A stretch of 64,000 nucleotides of DNA from Henckelia pumila. Its lineage: Eukaryota > Streptophyta > Magnoliopsida > Lamiales > Gesneriaceae. Of this stretch, positions 1 through 10,500 are shown piece by piece. The stretch's first letter is position 1; each line of letters opens with the position of its first letter. The notes beneath the pieces were generated by a model. It saw only the letters and a list, made by a program, of their open reading frames with translations. It did not search any database and had not been told where the DNA came from. The position numbers and the translations under genes were made by a program. Where the stretch lies: assembly GCF_033568475.1 (NCBI RefSeq), contig NC_133121.1, positions 310,001 to 374,000 on the forward strand. The letters run 5' to 3'.

Positions 1-1527
1 AAAGAAAAAGTGATGTTTTGTTAGAAATTTTGTTAAGGTTAATTCGATTGATTGTATGCTCTTTCGTGGTTGTAGGAATCAAAATCTAATACTTGATATG
101 CAGCATGTGAAAATAAGCAACAAACTTTGAGCCCAAGAATAAAGACATGCCCAGCATCATTATCAATCTATTTTGACTAACGAATGGGTACAATCTAAAC
201 CAATGAGATTGTTCCTAGATATATGAAGTGTATATATATCAATTTATGAGTTCAAGGCTCCAACACATATGAGTTGGGGAAGACGGTGGCAGCTGGAGAA
301 GCTTCTGATTTTCTATCATTCTTCTCTTTCGGGATGTGATATATATAATATGCTAATTTCTACGTGAAACTAAGGAGAGATTTGAATCAGTATATTGGTA
401 TTGTTTCCTTTAATTCATATTGTTTGGACAAGGTTCGAAAAAATAATTTCTTGATTACATTCATCTGCAGTAGAGAATCACATCTGTGATAGAAAGGGGG
501 GGGAAAAAGATATTCCCCCAAAAAAGGATCACCAGAAAGGAATTTCTTAGCTGGAATGGTTTGAATAGAGCAATATATGCCTACCCAAGAGTGAAAACTC
601 CTGCAGTCGAGGGTAAATCTCTTGATAAAGAGGAATGTCGGGAGTATACATAGGCCCATTTGTGTGCATAATGCTAAAATAGCTATCTTATCTTATACAT
701 AGGTCCATTTTAGATGCCTTCAGATGCTAGCTACCATGATGCCTTGGGCTAATAGCGCACACTTGTAATAAGGAATTCAATAAGTAATAATCATCTTAAG
801 AATTCTGAATAAGAATCGTTCATTGACCTCATTCGCTGATGGATACCCGTTAGTATGCACCAATATCTAACACATGCGATACAATACAAGATATCTTACA
901 ACAGGGAAACATCGTCTCATTCTCGAATTAGTTGGTTAGTTTTTCAAGTAAATGAATTGGAATGAGTGGACTTTAAGTTACTAACCGAAATTCATCATTT
1001 ATGTTAGGATAAAAAATTTAACATAAAAACTCTTGAGATACAGTTTTTATGAGATAAATCTCTTTTTAGGTCACCAATAAAAGAAAATATTATTTTTTTA
1101 ATGCTAATTATGGGCATGATTGATTTATCTCACGGATAAAAATTTGTAAGATCGTCCAAATTTAAATAGGAATTTCCAATCCTAGCTCCTCCTTTCGTGA
1201 CTCGTCAATGCATTTTGGTATACATTTTGAGAAGATGTTAAATACCACTACGGATCAGCTTAAATCAGTTAATTTTCAAATCCTTTGTCAAATTAATTCA
1301 AATAATTTAATCCCCGAAATTTATTTCAAGTTAGTCATCCTATTCATAACAAAATTCTATATATCCGGGGACCTCATGCCTTGATATGTTTTGAGGCCAC
1401 TATGTTTATATGCTTTCATAAAAAATAAACCATAGTGAGATGTAAATTAAAGCATCGTCACTATCATACAAGACTAATACAAAATTCATTTAAATTACCA
1501 AGTTATATTAAACAGCAGTATGTCAAA
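1..1527. other. 3' flank of the LAF3-like gene; no gene seen
   Basis: AT-rich sequence downstream of the stop codon of the minus-strand LAF3-like gene. Its 3' UTR must lie in the upper part of this stretch (roughly 1300-1527). No reading frame here resembles a known protein, and I saw no repeat structure beyond homopolymer runs such as the G run near 497-504. Confidence 0.5.
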
Positions 1528-4500
1528 TTATGCGCTTGACGCATCTTCTATGTCGTTGCTGGAGTAGGCTGCTAACCCACCCACATATGTTGCCTCAATA
1601 GAAGCAGAAGCTTCCAAAGCAAATTCATCCCATGTCTTCGCAGATAAAACCACAAAATCTGCCATTTTACCAGGAGATAGCGACCCAACATCTTCATCCA
1701 GGAAGCAAGCTCGGGCAGCTGAGATTGTGTACCTGATAGGAGATGATCCATACACGAAAATTAATGGATCGACAATGCAAATATAAGCATAACCAGAATA
1801 CAGAAATTTCATTAGCTGTTGATTAATGAAATGGCCATTGTTGTTGACTTGTGGGTTTCTGATTCCAATTGACATTTTCGTAGATTTTAAAAGGTCCTAT
1901 GGCACATAGTCAAAAGTATATCTCTAAATTTACATCAGATCCATAAGCACCTAGAAGAACATGCATCTGATCTAATTAACTTCAGCAAACCCTGGGAGGA
2001 CTCACCCATTCAACGCATCATTCAAACTAATGCATTCCGATGAAATCCAAGCATTTTCCCAACCAGGAGGAATTCTTTTCATTGCCGTCTGTATGCTCCT
2101 CAAAGGGTTGATGTCTGCAACCTGAAATAAAAGAGACTTGATGTTGGAATCTAATTTATTGATCACAAACAAGAAATGGAGAACACAAAAATCTAATAGG
2201 AAATAATCCTTACTGGCCAGTCAGAACCAAGCGCCAATTGCCCATTGCCAGCAAGGAGAGAATGAAATAAATATGATCCGCCATTTGCTCTATCAACTCC
2301 AAGTTTTTTTCTAGCCGAATCAGCATCATCCAACAAATGATCTGGCTGTTATATTTAAGAATCAGGAGGCGCACTAGTATCCACCAACACATCGGGAAAC
2401 AAACTTCTCATTTCGGGTACAGACAGGATCAAGAGAGGGAAGGGGAGCAGCATGAAATTGACTCCCAAGGTCTCAAAACATGTTATGAAGTTTGCAAATT
2501 AGATTCCGTAGTCACAATTAATTTATCAAATGGTGCTTGGTCGGATAAGTCAGAAAGTATCACAAAATGAGTGCACTTCACAATTTCTTGTAAATGATAA
2601 ATAATACTCTATTTTGAAATTGTGTGCAGGGACAAAGCCACTAAGGTACAAACACTCAAAACAAATATGGCATTTAAACTCAATTTTATGCATTTGAAAT
2701 ACTTACTCTTCCATCCATATTTCTGACCAATGCAACTTAAATTTGGATTAAAACTGTCAACTTTCGAATAGCAGATCATTGCATACTTGGATACGACCAT
2801 CTAACAAAATAAGCAAGCTTCTCTGATACTGAGTTCTAATGCAAAAAGCAGTATAGGAGATATAGAACCTGCACTGAAGCAACAACTTTTTGATCGCCAA
2901 ACTTGGCAGCAGTCCCAGGAGCTAAATGTTGGGCATGCTCAATCTGAAATAATTACTTGCAGTCACCATACCCAGCACTCAAACCACAACCAACATAAAA
3001 GCTAGAATTAAAAACATCAAGCTAAGACGAAGACGAGGATCAACTCACGACAACTTTAAGACAGCAGTCAATGGATGCCACTTTTTTGTTAAACAAAACT
3101 AATTTCTGATTTTGAACAGCCCCTCTCGCCTAAACCCCCATGTTCTAACAAGAACAGAAAAGGACTACAGTAGAATTTACCCTAAATCTTCGATCCCTCA
3201 TTCCATTCTTAGATGCTACTGACTTGTACATGTCTAAGATCAAGCCATTGGCCCTATCACCTATGGCATGAACGGCTACCTGAATGAAACAAAAAATCAT
3301 CGTGAACATCTTTATAGTTTATGATAAGCTCTGGGGAGATGACATGAATACAACAATAGAGAAAACACCTGAAGGCCACATTTATCAGAAGAGAGTGTCA
3401 TGTTTTGCAGCACATCAACATCTACCACTTGTAGGCCATAATTGAGTGGTTCATCAATGTATGGCTACAGAAACATAAGAACATTCTGAAAATTATTGAT
3501 CATACTCGTAAAAAAGAAGTCTGTTGCCAAGCTGCCCAGTCTAAGAAAAGTACTTCAGTGATGAAAAAGTTTTTGAGTTTAAGATTTCAATACGGATTTT
3601 GCAAATGAAAGTTCTCTCTCTCACCTCATAAAACAGTGCACTATTAGATCCCAACGATCCATCAGCAAACGACTTAACGCCACCCAAGTAAATCCATTGG
3701 CTGAGCTTATGACCTGCTTGCTTTACAAGTTCCTTCAAAGAACGGCAGCCTCAGTAATAATATCGAAATAAGATGTGTCATTTTATTAAGGAGATCAAAA
3801 AAACCATGGACCCTTCAACAAGGCTTGATGCTATAAGCATTCAAAATTAAACTTCACTGTTATCAATATATCTCATACGGTAAAAACTATTACTAGAAAA
3901 TTTGAAGTAATAGGTTTAGTTGTGCATTGAGAGCGTGCGTGCAACTCATGGTTTAACACTATCCTATACTTTCTTGCTTCTGTAATTCCTTCCAATGATG
4001 CTCCAAGGGAACATTAAATTCATAAGTATAGGTTAATATCTGGTAGTGTGTATCGTATACCATAACAAAAGACATAAAGGCTGGTAGACATTTCATTAAA
4101 GTAAAACTTGACATAGCTTGACTTGCACACCATATGTTTAGATATACTTAACAAAGGACTCAAGAATCCAGGACTTCATTCAATTTTGACCTAGCCGTGA
4201 ATGGATAATATATTCACCAACTTGAGAAGGAAGTGTTTACATGAACATCATAAAATTTATGCAGTTTTAAATGGATGATCTAATTGGATTTGATAAGCAC
4301 ATTGTCGCATAGAGTTATAGTGGTTATTTCTTTGCAATAGGCACTCCCTCTAGCATATAAACCCCTTCTTGAATCTTGAGGATGAATGAAATAAACACAA
4401 TTCTCTCACTCTTTGGTTTTCGCGATTGTTTTTTTTAAGGAAATATTAGACTATAAACAATTATGAATTACAAAAAGCTCTTTGGTCTTCACAATTATTT

Positions 4501-7500
4501 TTTTCAAGGAAATATTATATTATGAACAATAATGAATTACAAAAAGCGGACAAGAGGTCTGCACACTATACAACAAAAGCTCGGATCATATTAACAACAT
4601 ATAAATCTTCAATTCATTAATAAATATGAAACTGAGAATGCCTTAAATTCCTTATGCTTCTTTATCCATGTAGAAGCCCGAATTTAATCTTGTTCCAACA
4701 GGTTTCAACCAACTTTGCTATATTGTTAAAACTCCTATTTTTCCTTTCCAACCAAACCGACCAACAAATGCAATGAACCACCACTGTCCAAAAAATTTAA
4801 ACCCTTCTTCAAAGGTCACATTCCAAGATCAACACGAATAAGTCTTTCACTAATCTTGGAGTTACCAAACCAAACCCAACTCCTCCAATGATCTTATCCA
4901 AAGATGTCTCATAAAGGGCAATGAAAAAAATGTGGTCCTAGGTCTCCTCTTCTTGCCGACACAACACGCACCAACTCGAGCAAAGAGAAGAAGTGAGCCA
5001 CCTCTTTTGCATCATCTCGCAAGTCGATAGCTTACCCTGCACCGCAATCCATGAAAAGACGTGAACCTTCAAAGGGATAGACATTCTCCAACTGACGTGA
5101 AAAAGAGGGAAATAAGGAAAACCACAACCTTGAAAGAAAGATTCAATAAAGATTTGATATCCCCTTCAACCAACTTGACCCTCTCTAAGGACCCTAGCAA
5201 ACAGCTCAACTCCTTAACTTCCTCATCCCTCAAATCCCTGCAAAAATGCAAGTTTCGAGAAATAACCGAGGACAATAAGGATATCCAACTAAACAAAATA
5301 AAAAAAAGGTTAGTTAAGAACCGAAGATACTTGGAATAAAGATCGGTAGAGGTCTTTAGAAGAATAGTCCCCATATCACCCATCCTTCCAAAACTTGATC
5401 AAGTTACCCTCTTTTGGCACTGCACTCACAGACTGAAGAAAAGAGTAAACTCTAGAAATAAACTTCCATGGGATTCTAAATGTGATATTTCTCGTCAAGC
5501 TAGCATCCCAGCCATTATCTTGTAACTCGTATTTGCTCACCATAACCTTCTTCTATAACAGGTCTCTCTCAAAGAAAATCTCCACCACTGTTTCTCAGAA
5601 AAGCTTGTTCCTCAAACAAATGTTCCCAATGCCCAAACTCATCTTTCCTTCAGTTTATAGACCCGTTCCCACGCAACCAAATGACAGTGTGAATCCCCAT
5701 CAACTCCGTCTCATAAAAAGTCCCCCCATAATCCTTAATCCATTTTTTCCATCTCACACCAAAACCCCTTTTTAAGTAAGGCAAAATCCAAAAACTCCAG
5801 TCTCCATTGTCGTAGTCCTTCTTGAAGTCGACCTTAAAAACCCACCCACATTTTCTTCGTTGTTTACGACTCTTTCACCATCTCATTAGCTGTGAGGCAA
5901 CAATCTAGGATTTGTCTACCTTTAATAAAAGCTTTTTGAGTTTCACAATTTAACCATATATATGATTAGAAGTTCATGACACGTCCTAGAACACTACAAT
6001 CAACCCCACTTTGAATATAACATCCTTGTCTCAAACCTTTTCAGAAGCCATTATAAATTGGAGCCGAGATCAATAAATGTACTAGTCTATCACATTCAGG
6101 CTCACATACAAAGCTACAAACAGGTCACTGATTCCATCGGTTCACTTCAAGCTCATTTTACTTTGCAAAAACGGTTAACCTAAACTTGTTATGTTAAGAT
6201 TGTGGACTTGGGCCAAACTCTACCTCAAAAGCTAGCTTAAGGGGGAGGATTGTCTAAGCCCGTATATATAACTCCCAAGAACTTGATCCAACCAATGTGG
6301 GACAACTAACACACCCTACTCATGCCAGGAATGAACAGCTGGAGCGTGAAGATTATAAGACATTAGCGAGTGGCCCATTAAGGCAGTCCAACGCATAACA
6401 GTGGACTTAGGCTCTAATTCCATCTTTGAAGCTACCTCAAAATGGATGATTGTTTAAGCCTATATATATAACTCTCAATGACTTAATAATCTAGCCGATG
6501 TGGGATAACTAATGTTAGAAAATCTTATTATGCCAACTTAGGTGCAAACATTATGTCGAACTATTATTTACAAAAGTTGTGTCGACTAATTACATAAAAT
6601 ACGTTTTCTATAACGGCATCGGAATAGTGGCACTTCAAACTTTGGTGCAAGCCAACCTACCGAATTCTCACTTCTCAGAGACTCAAATATGATGGATACA
6701 AACATTAAATCCCAAGATCTATTTGAACATTATTTCTACACTTCAGATGTCATCCAAATGAAAAGGCAAACATCAAAATCTTGTGTCTACCTCTCAACTC
6801 ATGAGTTCATATCCGGTGGCAACATAGCAAATAGCAAGGATAAATTCACTTAGCATGCCAAACTGCAGGTCTGTTGTCATGCTAATTAAAGAAAATCAAC
6901 CATAAGTAACCTTAATCAATAGAGAATTACTTGTAACCGTTTCCACGTCTCCATTGGGAAATACAAGCAAACTCTGATTTTCATCTTTCCTAATGAATCA
7001 GCCCATCTGTAGACATCTGTCATACAATAAAACAAAAAACTAATGCAACACCGAAAACAATTCGATATACTTAAAGATGTATCTTCTGCAAAACAGGCAC
7101 AGGGTTGTATCAATTCACTCTCTTTTGCATCAAAAAAAATACTGATTTAATTTTAACACCTTATATTTCAAATTTTTTTCTGAAAGACCCATTTATACTT
7201 GCTGATACAAGAAAACAACAATCTTGTAACTATGAAAAACTTCACAAATTGCAAGTGGAACCTGATAAATCTTCCCATGAGAGCTCTGGTGATGCACCTG
7301 GAAAATATCGCCCAAAATCAACAACGGTGGTCACACCTCTCATTAAGGCATAATTGCTAGCTCTCAACAGAGCTTCCCTCCTCTCCACTGTTGAGACCTC
7401 AGGGATGCAGGAAAGAACAAGCTTCATTGCAGAATCAATCAATAAACCAGTCGGTTCTGCATGTCATGATATAGTGGCATGTGAATCCAAAAAAAAATCA

Positions 7501-10500
7501 TTTCTCGTTCCTACCATCCATGATGGCAATGAAGTTTCATAAGTGAGTGGGAAAGATGTTCTCAGAATAGCATTAAAGGTCTTGCCAGTTATATTACCAA
7601 AGCCTTCACTAGAGAGACATGTAGAAGAAAGACATACACCAAAGTAAACATTTCTTGATCATACTGGATGGGAATACAAACCAACTAAACAATCTCATGT
7701 GCACTACAAGTATATTGTAATTTTATATTTAACTTGAGGTATTATCCACATGCTATTAAACTATTGCCCATACGCTACAAAAATTGATAAAGCAAAGTGA
7801 AGGACTCTGTTGCAACTACCATTTATATAAAATGGAAACATATGAATAAAACGAATATAATATGGAATTATACTGAAAATAAACCCAGATATAAACTCTG
7901 TACAAGAGGAAGACTCCTCTCCCCTAGCTTAAGCTTCCCTCAAAACAAAATAACTGCCTGATTCCAAATTACCCCCCTCACGTTTTATTCCATTCCCCAT
8001 GTCTAGATCATCGCAAGGGCTTGGGCTTGCATCACTTGAGCGGCATTGGTCTAGGGCCCTAGGCCCACCATAGTAAAAGTCCATAATAATATTTATTTCC
8101 GTATCAATACTCCCCTCCTTAAGGTTAGCCTTGTCTTCAAGGCTAAGACTTGGAATCGACCACTTCTTTTGCTCCACCTTCATTGCGTCGTGCACGTCCT
8201 TGATTTGTAGGAACACTTATAGAGTAGCACCTATCCAACTAACTTGGCCAGCCCAGCTTCCAACCAAAACGAAGTTAATAGTAATAATGTCAACTTCATG
8301 CTGCATCCTCAAAATTATTGTCTGCGAAAAACTTCAGAGAATTCCAAAACATATCACACCATCCCCGTGCACTCAGATCTGTAGCCACCAATGGATACAT
8401 GGAATAACTCCCTCTAGCCCATGAATCTCCATTAAATACGATAATCCGATTGGATAAGCTCAACTTCTTGTTCTCTTCAGCTGAACCTCCAGCTTGGTCT
8501 GCCGTTTTCCAGCAACTTGGGCAACTCTTCCAAAGAAAGAGTGAATTCTAGTGGCTATTTCCATGTGGCAGATTTTACCAAGTTTGAGAGTTGAATGACA
8601 TAGGACTAAGTCCTTTGCCTTCTTGGTGATTGCCATTTGTCACCCACCACAACAAACTCCCCATCATACAAAGAAATGACAGAAGCTTGTCTTCCCGATC
8701 TCCGGAGATGTTTCCATTATTGTCTTACAATACAAGGTTTCGGTTCACATGTGAAAGTTACAACTCCGCTGTGATCGTCTACGACAACTGCTTTAACAAA
8801 TTCCTCAAAGAAAAAGCAACCGGCAACAGCAGCTTTGAATATTTATTGTTACGACACTAGAAGCAAATTTCCAGAATATTCACAGCGACAAAAATTTACC
8901 AAGTAGGACCATTCAACTGCTCAACTCTTTTCAGCTGCCTCACAAAAGGACAAAACAAAAATATCATTTGATATGAAACTGTTACAGCCTTAAGTGCATT
9001 CTACTCTAGTATGTTTTATTTCTCTTTGTCTATCTCTTTCTCAAAGTTTAATCTTGCAAAGTTTCAAACCATTTAAATAGATTCCAGAATAAACAAACAG
9101 ACCATATCTGAGGAGCAGGGGGTCATAGCTAATTGTTTTTCACCATTATCCAATATGTTATTGTTCTATAGACCTAATCAACTCCAACATAAAAGTTGGA
9201 CCCATCAGTAAAAAGGCTGACGGCCCAGTTGATGCTTCAATGGTAGCGCTACTTAAAAAAATAAACTACGTGACGTAAAATATAACTCAAATTAGGAATC
9301 TGGTGGAGTTTCGGAGGCTAAAAAGATTACCTCCAAAATTCTTCCTAATAACAGCACCACCATCTGGATCCGATGTGCTATTGGATATTCCGGCAATTTT
9401 TAGTGCTAGAGAGTTAGCCAGACCCATGTGACCATCCATTCTCGTCAACCACACCTGCAAAAAAAATTATCTAAAACTAATTGGAAGTTCACCGAAGCAC
9501 AAGAAGGATGTCACTCAAACTTCTCACAGGATTGTGAGGAGTAATATCATCAATCCAGGAGGCCATTGGCAACTCTCCTCCCCATAGATCATTGTTCCAA
9601 CCACCACCCAGCAACCAAGAGCCACGATGCATATCTAGTATATTTCAAACCACCATATCAGAAATGTGCTCATAATCTAATGCATCAAATAGTGAGGAAA
9701 AAAAAACAAAAAACAAAAAACAAAAAACAAAAAACAAAAAAACAAAAAAACAAAAAAAGAAACGGCTTACTTGATAATGCCTCTTTGATCTTATTGACAA
9801 AATCTCTTTTACTGACCCCGCGGAGTTCCACTCGAGCCATCTGTTCCAATTTTCTCAATCAAATTCAGCACAAAGATATGATCAAGAAACGCGATATTTT
9901 TTTATTTTTTTTTTGATAGGAAACTAGTATATATTATATGCAATCATAAAATTTTACAAAAGGCGGATTAAGAAATCCGCTCATTACAAGAGAAAAGACG
10001 ACTCCCTAATCATAATATCAACACAAAGCAATAGACCAATCCCTTAGTAAATCCGAGACTGCTATATTCTGAAAATCTTTAAAAGATCTACTCCACATAG
10101 CAATCCGCAACTTAATCTTATCCCGACACTCTTCCGCCGTTTCTTCCCTGTTCTCAAATAATCTTCCATTTCTCTCTAACCAAATTGACCATAAAATTCC
10201 ATGAACCGCCAAAGACCACAAAATTTTCCCTTTTTTGCCTAATAGATAAGCAAGATCCAAGGCAAAAAGCTCCTGAATAGAACGAGGTGTTACCCACATC
10301 AACCCCATTTCCTTCAAAGCTCTTGACCACAATCCATACGAGAAAGAACAGTGTATAAGCATGTGATCCAGAAATTCCCCCTCTTTCCTACATAACACGC
10401 ACCAATTCGGATTCAAAGCACAAGAAGGCCATCTTCTTTGCATCATCTCCGAAGTCGGCAATTTACCCAACACTGTTGTCCAAGCAAAAACTTGAATCTT

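Noticed and set aside
5061-5383. Opposed plus and minus frames of about 90-100 codons
   Set aside because: Both lie in the decayed LINE in LAF3 intron 8. The plus-strand frame is a shadow and the minus-strand frame is a broken piece of the LINE protein.
9566-9916. Plus-strand lysine-rich frame
   Set aside because: It is antisense to LAF3 exons 4 and 5 and runs through the A-rich tract.
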